NCBI GenBank assembly: GCA_026000155.1
Contig: BNYG01000008.1
Span: 1 to 64,000 of the forward strand
Direction of reading: 5' to 3'
Source: Bacteroidia bacterium
Lineage (GTDB): Bacteria > Bacteroidota > Bacteroidia > Bacteroidales > Azobacteroidaceae
DNA length: 64,000 bases
The first letter of the stretch is position 1, and the number at the start of each line of letters is the position of its first letter. Under the pieces are notes generated by a model that saw only the letters and a list, made by a program, of their open reading frames with translations, ran no database searches and was not told the origin of the DNA. The translations under genes and the position numbers were made by a program. Positions 1 through 8,369 of the stretch are shown here, one piece after another.

Positions 1-330
1 TGCCTTTTGCCATTCGTAAGCGGAAGAATAAATCATACCGTATTCCGCAGATAAGTTATTGTCCCAAAACCATTTATCTTTCAAATAATTAGCAGAAAGA
101 TTGAGAATAAAATCGCCCGAAATGGTGTTGTCTCCACCTGCTGCCCAATTGGTTAACGAGGTTTGTCCGAAAGTAATTCCGGTAATGCCCGAATGTTTCC
201 AACCTTGAACGGTGTCTTTTGTTGCATAAGCCGCTAAATTATTGACTGTAGCCTTTGTATTCTGTGCTTGAGCACAAAAAGATAATCCTGTCAGTAAAAA
301 AAAGGATAATAATACTGATTTCTTTTTCAT
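1..330 (-). CDS. DUF3078 family protein, N-terminal part (cut by window edge)
   Basis: This minus-strand reading frame is open from an ATG at 330 down to base 1, giving the first 110 residues. It begins with a typical signal peptide (MKKKSVLLSFFLLTGLSFC, then AQAQ). The mature start carries GITFGQTSLTNWAAGGDNTI, the usual signature of the Bacteroidota DUF3078 family, whose members are predicted outer-membrane beta-barrel-like proteins of unknown function. The C-terminal part lies outside the window. The frame ends 23 bp from the stop of ychF, so it may be read through from ychF. Family call is by motif recognition; function is not known. Confidence 0.75.
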   Translation of the reverse strand, partial: MKKKSVLLSFFLLTGLSFCAQAQNTKATVNNLAAYATKDTVQGWKHSGITGITFGQTSLTNWAAGGDNTISGDFILNLSANYLKDKWFWDNNLSAEYGMIYSSAYEWQKA

Positions 331-353
331 ATTTGATTCATTAAATTAATAAA

Positions 354-1457
354 TTACACGTTAAAACGAAAATGCATGATATCGCCATCTTGTACAACGT
401 ATTCTTTGCCTTCAATGTTCATTTTTCCGGCTTCTTTGCAAGCGCTTTCCGAGCCTAATGCCACGTAATCGGTATATTTAATCACTTCGGCGCGGATAAA
501 TCCTTTTTCAAAATCGGTATGGATCACTCCCGCACATTGAGGCGCTTTCCAACCTTTTTCATACGTCCACGCGCGCACTTCCGGCACGCCAGCCGTGAGG
601 AAAGTTTCGAGGTTTAATAATTTATAAGCCGATTTAATCAAACGGTTGACACCGGATTCTTCCAATCCCAATTCACTCAGAAACATCTCGCGTTCTTCGT
701 AAGTTTCAAATTCAGCGATTTCGGATTCTATTTTAGCAGCAACAATCAATAAATCAGCGCCTTCTTCCTTGATGGCTTCCCGGATCATTTCCGTGTATTT
801 GTTTCCGGAAACGGCAGAGGCTTCATCCACATTGCAAACATACAAAACCGGTTTGTTGGTCAATAAAAATAATTCGCGGGCTGCTTTTTGTTCGTCTTTG
901 GTATCCAATTGAACGGTACGGGCAGATTTACCTTGTTCCAGCGCTTCCTTATATTTCAACAACACGCTTAATTGCAATTGCGCCTGTTTATCCCCTCCGG
1001 TTTGCGCTTGTTTCTGCACTTTATTAATACGCGATTCGACGGTTTCCAAGTCTTTCAACTGCAATTCGTAGTCGATAATTTCCTTGTCGCGCACCGGATT
1101 GACCGATCCGTCCACATGGGTGACATTATCATCGTCGAAGCAGCGCAAAACATGCAAGATAGCATCTGTTTCACGGATATTGGCCAGGAATTTATTACCC
1201 AAACCTTCCCCTTTGCTGGCGCCTTTGACCAATCCGGCAATATCAACAATTTCGACCGTAGTAGGCACAATTTTCTGAGTATGCACCAATTCACCCAGCA
1301 CGGTAAGCCTCTCGTCGGGCACCACAATCACGCCCACATTAGGCTCAATCGTACAAAAAGGAAAATTAGCGGCTTGCGCTTTCGCATTGGAAAGGCAATT
1401 AAAAAGGGTCGATTTACCGACATTGGGAAGTCCCACAATACCACACTGTAATGACAT
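354..1457 (-). CDS. ychF: Redox-regulated ATPase / Obg-family GTPase-like YchF
   Basis: This is a 367-residue protein of normal family length. The N-terminal P-loop GLPNVGKS (residues 9-16) is followed by the switch region [14 protein letters not shown] (from residue 72). NVDE replaces the NKxD guanine-specificity motif, as is typical of YchF, which prefers ATP over GTP. The C-terminal end (MHFRFNV) belongs to a TGS domain. YchF proteins bind ribosomes and are linked to translation and oxidative stress. The start is the ATG at 1457. A TAnnTTTG promoter lies about 30 bp upstream at 1486-1493. A long antisense frame over this gene is a shadow. Confidence 0.97.
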   Translation of the reverse strand: MSLQCGIVGLPNVGKSTLFNCLSNAKAQAANFPFCTIEPNVGVIVVPDERLTVLGELVHTQKIVPTTVEIVDIAGLVKGASKGEGLGNKFLANIRETDAILHVLRCFDDDNVTHVDGSVNPVRDKEIIDYELQLKDLETVESRINKVQKQAQTGGDKQAQLQLSVLLKYKEALEQGKSARTVQLDTKDEQKAARELFLLTNKPVLYVCNVDEASAVSGNKYTEMIREAIKEEGADLLIVAAKIESEIAEFETYEEREMFLSELGLEESGVNRLIKSAYKLLNLETFLTAGVPEVRAWTYEKGWKAPQCAGVIHTDFEKGFIRAEVIKYTDYVALGSESACKEAGKMNIEGKEYVVQDGDIMHFRFNV

Positions 1458-1485
1458 TATCTTTGTTTAAATTAATTTGCTGGGG

Positions 1486-1493
1486 CAAAGGTA
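1486..1493 (-). promoter_or_regulatory. Bacteroidota -7 box for ychF
   Basis: On the minus strand this reads TACCTTTG, an exact match to the Bacteroidota -7 consensus TAnnTTTG, about 30 bp upstream of the ychF start. A convincing -33 box was not seen. Confidence 0.6.
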
Positions 1494-1597
1494 CGAAAAA
1501 TGAATAAAAAACAGGAATTTTGCTTTTTGAAAGAAATAATTGTTATAACTTTACACTCTAATAAATATTTTTTGCTTATGGTATATATCGCGTAATA

Positions 1598-1811
1598 ATA
1601 CGCACATTTTAGACATATTAGGAAAAAGCGTTTAGCTTATATTCGGGTTCTTGAATTCTTCGACAAAATTCAGACAGAAAACACCCAATGAGTAAAGTGA
1701 TGACGCTCACGCTTAGGCGTGGGCTTTACTCGTTTATTTGGGTGTTAGGTAGTCGAAGACCTCAAGAACTGATAAATTAGAGTTTTGTTCGCGCTTTTTT
1801 TATGTGCGTAT
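1598..1811. repeat. 214-bp nested imperfect palindrome (structured RNA or MITE-like element)
   Basis: Six pairs of complementary segments nest in the right order: 1598-1607 with 1802-1811, 1623-1630 with 1792-1799, 1647-1664 with 1752-1769 (18 nt, two central mismatches), 1680-1688 with 1738-1746, 1690-1697 with 1724-1731, and an apical CACGC/GCGTG hairpin at 1708-1721. The stretch 1458-1900 has no supported gene; this element is its main content. It could be a non-autonomous transposable element, a structured RNA, or an elaborate 5' region of the lipoprotein gene that follows. No transposase is adjacent. Confidence 0.75.
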
Positions 1812-1900
1812 ATAAACAAACTCAAGGACAAAACATCGTAAAGAACCGAACAACGCGATGAAAAATAAAGAGTAGGAATAACAGAAAAATAGTGGATAAT

Positions 1901-2665
1901 ATGAAAAAGAATTTTATTTTTGTTTTAATGAGTTGTTTTTTGGCGACAAGCGCGCTATTTATTTCCGGATGCGATGATAAAGACGACCCGGATAATCCGA
2001 CATCAAGTGTTTCTGATCCGGAAGGGACGATATTGGTAAGTATGAGAAATGGAAACAATGGAGGTACAACATCGATTACACCTGATAATTGTTATAATTC
2101 ATTCATTATAGGAAAAGATGATAATTTTTATGGTTCATGGGAGAGAAATTGGAAGTTTGTATCCATCGGAAAATTAAAAGGATTAGGGAATATTACTAAA
2201 ATTCCAACTTCCGGCTGGGCATCACAAGTGGCTGTCATTCCTGAATATGGATATGTGGGAGCAAGTTATGGAGCAAGTTCTTATAGAATGGCTGGAACAA
2301 CGTATTTGAGAATATATGTTATGGATTATATTGAGAGTATCGGAGGAGGAGTTATAGGAGCTGATGTAAAATATCAATCGCCATTTCATGTGAAATCGGA
2401 AGCAAAAGAAATTACAGTTTCAGAAACTGTGGTAAATGTATCATGGAAAGGTGGAAATCCGAATACAATAACATTTACTCCTTTTAATGCTACATGGACA
2501 GTAACAAGTTCGACAGACTGGTGTCGTGTAGATGTAACTGATTTGAATTCATTTTATTTTTGGGTTCTCGACAATAATGGAAGCTCTCGCAGTGCTACAT
2601 TAACTATAAAAATGGAAGGCTTACCTGATAAAATCATTACAGTAACCCAAGCAGGGAGAAATTGA
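1901..2665 (+). CDS. Predicted surface lipoprotein with C-terminal BACON domain
   Basis: This is a 254-residue protein. I chose the ATG at 1901 (MKKNFIFVLMSCFLATSALF) over an in-frame GTG nine bases upstream because it opens a normal lipoprotein signal; the lipobox is FISGC followed by DDKDD. The last 60 residues (ATWTVTSSTDWCRV...ATLTIKM...ITVTQAGRN) match the BACON domain, a small beta-sandwich of Bacteroidota surface proteins thought to bind carbohydrate or mucin. The middle part is not recognised. The acidic stretch after the lipid-bearing Cys is consistent with export to the cell surface. It stands alone, between two palindromic elements. Confidence 0.8.
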   Translation: MKKNFIFVLMSCFLATSALFISGCDDKDDPDNPTSSVSDPEGTILVSMRNGNNGGTTSITPDNCYNSFIIGKDDNFYGSWERNWKFVSIGKLKGLGNITKIPTSGWASQVAVIPEYGYVGASYGASSYRMAGTTYLRIYVMDYIESIGGGVIGADVKYQSPFHVKSEAKEITVSETVVNVSWKGGNPNTITFTPFNATWTVTSSTDWCRVDVTDLNSFYFWVLDNNGSSRSATLTIKMEGLPDKIITVTQAGRN

Positions 2666-2724
2666 TTGGTTGGGATGAGATTGTCAATTTGTGCGCAGGC
2701 AAGTCCCGCAAGGAAAACATTTAC

Positions 2725-2926
2725 GAAAGCTCTCGTAGAGAGCATACCTATCTAAGCAGTACGCTCAGCGTACTGTATATGAGAACCAAACCTCTCTCCC
2801 TTAGCCTGCATCGCAGGCTGAGGAGTGTATGCCTTCCGATGCAGGCAAATGCCGCAGTGCGTAGTCGCTGTGTACAGTAGCCTTAGGCTACTGCTTAGAT
2901 AGATATACCTCTCTACGAGAGCTTTC
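2725..2926. repeat. 202-bp element with inverted termini and internal hairpins (MITE-like)
   Basis: A perfect 18-nt inverted repeat (2725-2742 and 2909-2926) bounds the element, and the pairing continues imperfectly inwards for about 37 nt per side. Inside are separate hairpins: 2757-2775 around CAGTACGCT, about 2799-2823 around AGCCTGC, and 2868-2900 containing CAGTAGCCTTAGGCTACTG. The right end coincides with the stop codon of the YkgJ-type gene. The internal 33-bp hairpin recurs at 4746-4778. A short open frame across it (2662-2880) has no protein-like features. Confidence 0.75.
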
Positions 2927-3431
2927 ATCTCCGAAACCGCAGTTCATATTTCAAACCCTCCATGACATTAAACACTATCGGACAAATCCCGTAATTATCT
3001 ATCATTCGCCAAGTTCGGGAGATAAAGCCGTTTTTATGTGTATTGGGATACGACCGGCATTCATCGGGACGTTCGTCGTAAATACTGCATATTTTTCCGT
3101 TGAGATACCGGCAAGGAATATCTTTCAAATAGGTAATACCGTCCTCTTTTTCGCAATAGCGTTCTTTGTATTCTTCTGACGTAATGCACTCTGACAGAGC
3201 AAATTTTTCAATATCTTTCGTGCTGATACCCGGTCGTAAGTTTTGACAACAATTGCCGCATTGCGTACAATCAATTTGAGCGGTTATTTCTTGGTGCAAA
3301 CGATGTACGATTTTATCTACTATTGCTCCGTCTTTTCCTTTTAAAAATGTTCGGAAACGGAAATTTTCATCGTTACGAATGTTTGCCAGATGTTTAATTT
3401 TTGTTAAATCCGTTTCAATGTGATGCGGCAT
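2925..3431 (-). CDS. YkgJ-type cysteine-cluster protein
   Basis: This 168-residue protein has the metal-binding cysteine pattern of the YkgJ/UPF0153 family (putative zinc or iron-sulphur chelating domain): CTQCGNCCQNLRPG in the centre, then DIPCRYLNGKICSIY and RPDECRSYP. All eight expected cysteines appear to be present. Family function is uncertain; a metal-cluster role is assumed from the cysteines. The start is the ATG at 3431, with a TATCTTTG promoter about 25 bp upstream. The stop codon overlaps the end of the 202-bp inverted-repeat element, which may act as a terminator. Confidence 0.9.
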   Translation of the reverse strand: MPHHIETDLTKIKHLANIRNDENFRFRTFLKGKDGAIVDKIVHRLHQEITAQIDCTQCGNCCQNLRPGISTKDIEKFALSECITSEEYKERYCEKEDGITYLKDIPCRYLNGKICSIYDERPDECRSYPNTHKNGFISRTWRMIDNYGICPIVFNVMEGLKYELRFRR

Positions 3432-3454
3432 ATTATCATTTTTAAATTGTGGGA

Positions 3455-3462
3455 CAAAGATA
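3455..3462 (-). promoter_or_regulatory. Bacteroidota -7 box for the YkgJ-type gene
   Basis: The minus strand reads TATCTTTG, an exact TAnnTTTG match, 24 bp upstream of the ATG at 3431. Confidence 0.6.
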
Positions 3463-3654
3463 CGGAAAATGATTAAAAATCTTGCTAAAAAATAGGTTAT
3501 CTAAATAAAATGTATTACCTTTACACCATCTCATTGACCATGTGTTAAAAGAGTTACGGGGTCGCACGAATACTGCGATCCTTGCTTTTTCTGCCAATCT
3601 TTTATAATGCTAAACGATTAAAGCATTGCCGTTAATTTGCGAATTTCGACAAAA

Positions 3655-3800
3655 TGTTCCACTATTATAATGAGTTTATGGAAAGTACCTGATGAACAAA
3701 CCTCACAATTGATGCAAGTTTTCTATAAAAATTGGTTGGATGGAAAATTTAAACATGAAGCATTTAAGATTGCCCAAAAAGCATTTAGGGAAAAGTATCT
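3655..3800 (+). pseudogene. Fragment of a CHAT-domain (caspase-like) protein
   Basis: The plus-strand translation from about 3655 reads STIIMSLWKVPDEQT, then LMQVFYKNWLDGK and EAFKIAQKAFREKY. This is the well-conserved C-terminal part of CHAT-domain peptidases, just after the catalytic cysteine region. There is no start, no N-terminal part, and similarity stops near 3800, where a fragment of an unrelated gene on the other strand begins. CHAT proteins of Bacteroidota usually carry TPR repeats and act in protease cascades. Here only about 48 codons remain, so this is debris. Confidence 0.7.
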
Positions 3801-4100
3801 TATAGGACATTGGATTATTTTTTTGAGATACTTCCCCCGCACAACCTCAAATTTGTTTCCATTCAATAATTTATTCACGTTCAAAAAAGCTCCTTGTCTA
3901 TTGCTTTTATCCTGATTGAGAGGTGAAGCAGTGAAATATATTACTTTTTCAAGTGTTTGATTAGGACTTAAAAATTGGCTAAACAATTTTACAATGTCTA
4001 TCCAATACGCACTTTGCCAATTTCTATCCACTTTCTTTTTAGCTTTCAGTCCATAATAAAAATTGAACCCATCCACATAAAATGTAACTCTCTCATTCAT
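3800..4100 (-). pseudogene. NYN-domain (PIN-like RNase) protein, 3'-truncated
   Basis: The start codon at 4100 opens MNERVTFYVDGFNFYYGLK, with the conserved Asp and Asn of NYN-domain (PIN-fold) nucleases, and continues through VIYFTASP and VVRGKYLKKIIQCP. After about 100 residues the frame runs into the antisense of the CHAT fragment, so the C-terminal half, including later acidic active-site residues, is missing. Promoter and leader hairpins upstream look intact. It was probably cut by a recombination or deletion that joined two genes. Confidence 0.7.
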
Positions 4101-4120
4101 ATATAATAATTAAAAAAATA

Positions 4121-4187
4121 AGCCACTAAAAAGTGGCTCGGACCTATACAAGAAAGTATAGGGGGACTTTAATTTGATACAAAGATA
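4121..4187 (-). promoter_or_regulatory. Promoter and two-hairpin leader of the NYN gene
   Basis: Reading leftwards, TATCTTTG (4187-4180) matches TAnnTTTG. Between it and the ATG at 4100 lie two hairpins: CTATAC/GTATAG around 4143-4161 and AGCCACT/AGTGGCT around 4121-4138. The leader is preserved although the gene is broken. Confidence 0.5.
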
Positions 4188-4254
4188 CTGTAATATTTTG
4201 TAGGAACAAATTTTTTTGACAAAATTCGCTCAATCTATTATGTTTGGTATTAAA

Positions 4255-4629
4255 TCAATTGCTTTCCGCGGTAAGAAACTCTCTTTCAGTTATTTTCTGT
4301 TTAGGTTTTTCTTCTGTTCTTACTTTGTCCATTGGATTTATCAAAATAATATCGTCAAAAACAGCACAATTAAGACACCATTTCAATATCTTACAATAAT
4401 ATGCTTGTGTATTGGGACTTAATGGTTTTTCAGTATTACAGTGTTCTTGTTGAGCCGTCTTCAAATAAGAGATAAAACCAATAACATATTCTTTGGTTAA
4501 ATTTTTAAATGAGATACTGTTTGTATCATATCTATTGAGATGGTGAATCAATCCACACAGGGACATATTGCGCCCTGTTTTTTTAGGGTCTTTTTCGGAT
4601 AAATATTGAATGTAATTGACTAATAACAT
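4255..4629 (-). pseudogene. Tyrosine recombinase fragment (SAM-like core-binding domain only)
   Basis: The 124-residue frame matches the middle of Bacteroidota tyrosine integrases: SEKDPKKTGRNMSLCGLI, then LTKEYVIGFISYLK, LSPNTQAYYCKILKWCLN and INPMDKV. This is the phage_int_SAM_5-like domain. It ends at REFLTAESN, exactly where the catalytic domain should begin, so the R-H-R-Y active site is absent. The N-terminal arm-binding domain is absent too. It is a relic of an integrative element, next to other debris at 3.6-4.1 kb. It could be an artefactual short product but cannot be an active recombinase. Confidence 0.75.
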
Positions 4630-4745
4630 TTTCGATTTTACCCCCTATTTGTAGATATTAATAGACCGCAAATATACGCATATTTTTCTATTTCGGGTAA
4701 CAAATCAGTAACAAGAATAACAGTCAAACGAAGGAAAGAAATAAG

Positions 4746-4778
4746 CTGTGTACAGCAGCCTTAGGCTGCTGCTTAGAT
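4746..4778. repeat. 33-bp palindromic repeat, second copy
   Basis: This 33-bp hairpin has the same sequence as 2868-2900 except for two changes, T to C and A to G, that fall at paired positions of the stem (CAGYAGCC/GGCTRCTG). The paired change preserves base pairing, which argues that folding matters. It lies 102 bp upstream of the C69 dipeptidase gene. Confidence 0.7.
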
Positions 4779-4792
4779 TGGGTGTTAAAGTA

Positions 4793-4824
4793 TTGGTTTT
4801 TTTAGCAGATTATTCTTACCTTTG
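4793..4824 (+). promoter_or_regulatory. Promoter for the C69 dipeptidase gene
   Basis: The -7 box TACCTTTG (4817-4824) is an exact TAnnTTTG match, with a TTGG-type -33 box at 4793-4796 and a 20-bp spacer. The start codon follows 23 bp downstream. Confidence 0.65.
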
Positions 4825-4847
4825 TTTGGTTTTCAAAAAAGAAACAG

Positions 4848-6485
4848 ATGAAAAGAACAACTATTACTTTATTATTTGCCATGATTGTTATCGCCAATGC
4901 TTTGGCTTGTACTAACTTTTTAGTAGGGAAGAAGGCATCGATTGATGGTTCTACCTTAGTGACTTATAACGCCGATTCGTATGCCTTGTATGGTGAATTG
5001 TATCATTATCCGGCAGCAAAATATACCGCAGGAACTATGCTCGACGTTTACGAATGGGATACGAATAAATACCTGGGGAAAATTCCGCAGGCAGCCGAAA
5101 CCTACAATGTCATCGGTAATATGAATGAATACCAGCTTTGCATCGGCGAAACTACTTTTGGCGGCCGCGTAGAATTGCAGGACACTACCGGGATAATTGA
5201 TTACGGCAGTTTGATTTATATTGCTTTGCAACGTTCCAAAACAGCACGGGAAGCGATAAAAGTGATGACCGGTTTGGTCGAAAAATACGGCTATTACAGC
5301 GAAGGCGAATCGTTTTCCATCGTCGATAAAAACGAAGTTTGGATTATGGAAATGCATCCCAAAGGCGTGGGAAATAAAGGTGCCGTTTGGGTGGCCGTCC
5401 GTATTCCCGACGATTGCGTTGCCGCTCATGCCAACCAGTCGCGCATTCATCAGTTTCCTTTGAATGACAAGGAAAATTGCCTGTATTCGAAAGATGTTAT
5501 TTCTTTTGCTAAAAAAATGGGCTATTACGAAGGTCCGGATAAAGATTTCAGTTTTGCAAAAGCCTATAATCCCTTGGATTGGGGAGGATTGCGCTTTTGC
5601 GAAGCCCGCGTTTGGAGTTTTTATAATCACTATACGGACAATGCAAAACAATGGATTCCGTATATTTTGGGAGAAGACCCTACGCCTATGCCTTTGTATA
5701 TCAAACCCAATAAATTGATAGGCGTCAAAGACTTGATGGACAATATGCGCGACCATTACGAAGGAACGATTTTTGATCCGACGAAAGATGTTGGAGCCGG
5801 TCCTTTCCATTCTCCTTATCGTTTCAATCCGCTGACTTTTGAAGTAGATGGAAAAAATTACGGTTTTGAACGCCCGACTTCTACCCAGCAAACCGGTTTT
5901 ACTTTTGTAGGACAAATGCGTAATTTTCTTCCCGATGAAATTGGCGGCGTTTTCTGGTTTGGAGTCGATGATACCCGGTTTACGGTTTATACGCCGATGT
6001 ATGCCTGTATGACGGAAACACCGGAATGTTACCGCGTTGGGAATGGCGATTTTACCCATTTTTCGTGGACTTCCGCTTTTTGGATACATAACTGGGTGGC
6101 TAACATGGCTTATAACCGGTATGACCAGATGATTTTAGATACGAAACCGGTACAGGATAAATTGGAAAACAGTTATTTGGAAGCACAGAAAAAGATTGAA
6201 CAAAAAGCGATTGAGTTTTCAAGCCGGGACAAAGCAGTTGTTTATCTAACCGATTACAGTATCAATGTAGCTCAAAAAGCGAATGACGAATGGAAACTTT
6301 TAGGCGAGAAATTGGTTGTTAAGTATATGGACGGCGTAGTCAAAAAAGAAGCAAACGGACAAATGATTACCAATGAATATGGAGGCTCGCAATATCCGAA
6401 TCGTCCGGTATTGGATGAAAAGTTTTTGCGTGAAATCGTCAAACAAACCGGTGATTGGTTGGAAGAAAAAGAAATCGTAAAATAA
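4848..6485 (+). CDS. C69 family dipeptidase (secreted, Ntn-hydrolase type)
   Basis: This is a 545-residue protein, normal for exported Bacteroidota members of peptidase family C69 (PepD-like). A signal peptide of 20 residues ends at NALA, which leaves Cys21 (CTNFLVGKKAS) as the new N-terminus and predicted catalytic nucleophile of this Ntn-hydrolase family. DGSTLVTYNADS follows, matching the family core. Members cleave dipeptides in the periplasm. It is followed 12 bp later by the phosphohexomutase gene and may be co-transcribed. It has its own TACCTTTG promoter. The long antisense frame at 4956-6089 is a shadow. Confidence 0.92.
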   Translation: MKRTTITLLFAMIVIANALACTNFLVGKKASIDGSTLVTYNADSYALYGELYHYPAAKYTAGTMLDVYEWDTNKYLGKIPQAAETYNVIGNMNEYQLCIGETTFGGRVELQDTTGIIDYGSLIYIALQRSKTAREAIKVMTGLVEKYGYYSEGESFSIVDKNEVWIMEMHPKGVGNKGAVWVAVRIPDDCVAAHANQSRIHQFPLNDKENCLYSKDVISFAKKMGYYEGPDKDFSFAKAYNPLDWGGLRFCEARVWSFYNHYTDNAKQWIPYILGEDPTPMPLYIKPNKLIGVKDLMDNMRDHYEGTIFDPTKDVGAGPFHSPYRFNPLTFEVDGKNYGFERPTSTQQTGFTFVGQMRNFLPDEIGGVFWFGVDDTRFTVYTPMYACMTETPECYRVGNGDFTHFSWTSAFWIHNWVANMAYNRYDQMILDTKPVQDKLENSYLEAQKKIEQKAIEFSSRDKAVVYLTDYSINVAQKANDEWKLLGEKLVVKYMDGVVKKEANGQMITNEYGGSQYPNRPVLDEKFLREIVKQTGDWLEEKEIVK

Positions 6486-6497
6486 AAATAGAATAGT

Positions 6498-8246
6498 ATG
6501 GAAGATTCAGTTTTATTAAAACAGGTAAGAACTAAAGCAAATGCATGGCTAAGTGATGATTACGATGCGGAAACTCGTAAAAAAGTGCAGGATCTGTTGG
6601 ATAAGGAAGACACAACCGACCTCATCGAATCGTTTTACAAGGATTTGGAATTTGGTACCGGAGGACTTCGCGGCATTATGGGTGCGGGTTCCAACCGGAT
6701 GAACATTTATACCGTAGGCGCAGCTACACAGGGTTTGGCGAATTATTTGAAAAAAGAATTTACCAAGTTACCTCAAATCAGCGTAGTGATTGGTCATGAT
6801 TGCCGGAACAACAGCCGCCTTTTTGCGGAAAAATCGGCGGATATCTTTTCAGCCAACGGCATTAAAGTGTATTTATTCCCGGATTTGCGGCCGACTCCCG
6901 AAATCAGTTATGCCATCCGTAAATTGGGTTGCCAAAGTGGTATTTGCATCACGGCTTCCCACAATCCGAAGGAATACAACGGCTACAAAGCCTATTGGGA
7001 CGATGGCGCCCAGGTGATTGCTCCCCACGATAAAAATATCATTGCGGAAGTGAATAAAGTGTCCTCTGTGAAAGACATTCATTTCAAAACCAATCCGGCA
7101 TTGATTGAATTGTTGGACAACAAAATCGACGAACAATTCATCAGCGATTTATTGACGATTTCCATTTCCAAAGAAGCCATTCAAAAGCACAAGGATATAA
7201 AAATCGTTTACACACCGATTCATGGTACCGGTATTACCTTGATTCCAAAGGCATTGAAAGCTTTGGGTTTCGAAAATATTATCCATGTGCCCGAACAAGA
7301 TGTTATCAGTGGAGATTTTCCGACGGTGAAATCACCGAATCCGGAAGAAGCCGCCGCCTTGAAAATGGCGGTTGAAAAAGCCATTGAAACCGGTGCGGAT
7401 CTGGTCATGGCTTCCGATCCGGATGCGGATAGGGTAGGGGCAGCCGTGCGGAACGAAAACGGCGAATTTGTCTTGTTGAACGGCAACCAAACCTTGTTGC
7501 TGTTTATTTACTACCTGATCACCCGCTGGAAAGAAACAGGCAAACTGTCCGGCAATGATTACGTGGTCAAAACCATTGTGTCCACCGAATTGGTGAAGAA
7601 GATTGCCAAAAAGAACGGCATCAAGATGTATGACTGTTACACCGGATTCAAATGGATTGCCGACGTAATCAAGCAAAACGAAGGTAAACGGACGTATATC
7701 GGCGGCGGTGAAGAAAGTTACGGTTTCTTGGCCGAAGATTTTGTCCGGGATAAAGATGCCGTTTCCGCTTGTATGTTATTGGCGGAAATTGCGGCTTGGG
7801 CGGCCGACAACGGTAAAACCGTTTATGAATTGTTGCAGGATATTTATGTAGAATACGGATTTTCGAAAGAAAAAGGGATTTCGGTAGTCAAACAAGGTAA
7901 ATCGGGTGCCGAAGAAATTGAAGTGATGATGAAGAATTACCGCGAAAATCCCATGAGCGAACTGGCCGGTTCCAAAGTATTTTTTGTGAAGGATTTTGCT
8001 AAATTAACCGGAATGGATATTGTTGAAAACGAACGGGTTACTTTAGATATGCCGACTACGTCCAATGTGCTTCAATATTTTGCCGAAGACGGAACCAAAG
8101 TATCCATCCGTCCTTCGGGAACGGAACCGAAAATTAAATTCTATATTGAAATCCACAGCAAGGTAAGTTCCCGCGAGGAATTGGCGGCTGCCGATGCTGC
8201 TGCTGAGATAAAAATTGAGGAAGTCCGGAAATCATTAGGGATATAA
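6498..8246 (+). CDS. Phosphoglucomutase/phosphomannomutase family protein
   Basis: This 582-residue alpha-D-phosphohexomutase interconverts hexose 1- and 6-phosphates. All four domains are visible: the sugar-recognition GTGGLRGIMGAGSNRMN (near residue 55), the phosphoserine loop TASHNPKEYNGYKAY, the metal-binding loop DPDADRVG, the sugar-binding GGEESYG and the phosphate-binding RPSGTEPKIKFY near the end. The length and N-terminal helix fit the PgcA/PMM2-type branch that handles glucose-1-phosphate. Substrate preference between glucose and mannose cannot be told from sequence alone. It starts 12 bp after the dipeptidase stop. Confidence 0.95.
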   Translation: MEDSVLLKQVRTKANAWLSDDYDAETRKKVQDLLDKEDTTDLIESFYKDLEFGTGGLRGIMGAGSNRMNIYTVGAATQGLANYLKKEFTKLPQISVVIGHDCRNNSRLFAEKSADIFSANGIKVYLFPDLRPTPEISYAIRKLGCQSGICITASHNPKEYNGYKAYWDDGAQVIAPHDKNIIAEVNKVSSVKDIHFKTNPALIELLDNKIDEQFISDLLTISISKEAIQKHKDIKIVYTPIHGTGITLIPKALKALGFENIIHVPEQDVISGDFPTVKSPNPEEAAALKMAVEKAIETGADLVMASDPDADRVGAAVRNENGEFVLLNGNQTLLLFIYYLITRWKETGKLSGNDYVVKTIVSTELVKKIAKKNGIKMYDCYTGFKWIADVIKQNEGKRTYIGGGEESYGFLAEDFVRDKDAVSACMLLAEIAAWAADNGKTVYELLQDIYVEYGFSKEKGISVVKQGKSGAEEIEVMMKNYRENPMSELAGSKVFFVKDFAKLTGMDIVENERVTLDMPTTSNVLQYFAEDGTKVSIRPSGTEPKIKFYIEIHSKVSSREELAAADAAAEIKIEEVRKSLGI

Positions 8247-8254
8247 AGAAGACT

Positions 8255-8345
8255 TGTCATTGCGGGCTTGACCCGCAATCCCATGATGTCCGTTAAAGAG
8301 TAATTAACGATTAGCAGGAGATTGCGGGTCAAGCCCGCAATGACA
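8255..8345. repeat. Inverted-repeat element, copy A (26-bp termini)
   Basis: Perfect 26-bp inverted termini (8255-8280 and 8320-8345; core ATTGCGGGCTTGACCCGCAA) flank a 39-bp centre containing TGATGTCCGTTAAA and TAATTAACG. Related copies are at 47386-47503 and 50020-50135, with a half copy at 30428-30451. Copy A is shorter than the others, with an internal deletion. It could terminate the phosphohexomutase transcript. Confidence 0.85.
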
Positions 8346-8369
8346 GAAAGTATTACAAAAGTATTACAA

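Noticed and set aside
972..1451. Plus-strand frame of 159 codons across ychF
   Set aside because: Antisense shadow of a highly conserved gene; no promoter and no protein-like motifs.
2662..2880. 72-codon frame after the BACON gene
   Set aside because: It lies wholly in the inverted-repeat element and encodes only translated hairpins.
4956..6089. Minus-strand frame of 377 codons across the C69 dipeptidase gene
   Set aside because: Antisense shadow in a strongly conserved coding region.
8322..8369. N-terminal extension of the DUF2461 protein
   Set aside because: It consists of translated inverted-repeat sequence; the family N-terminus begins at the ATG at 8370.
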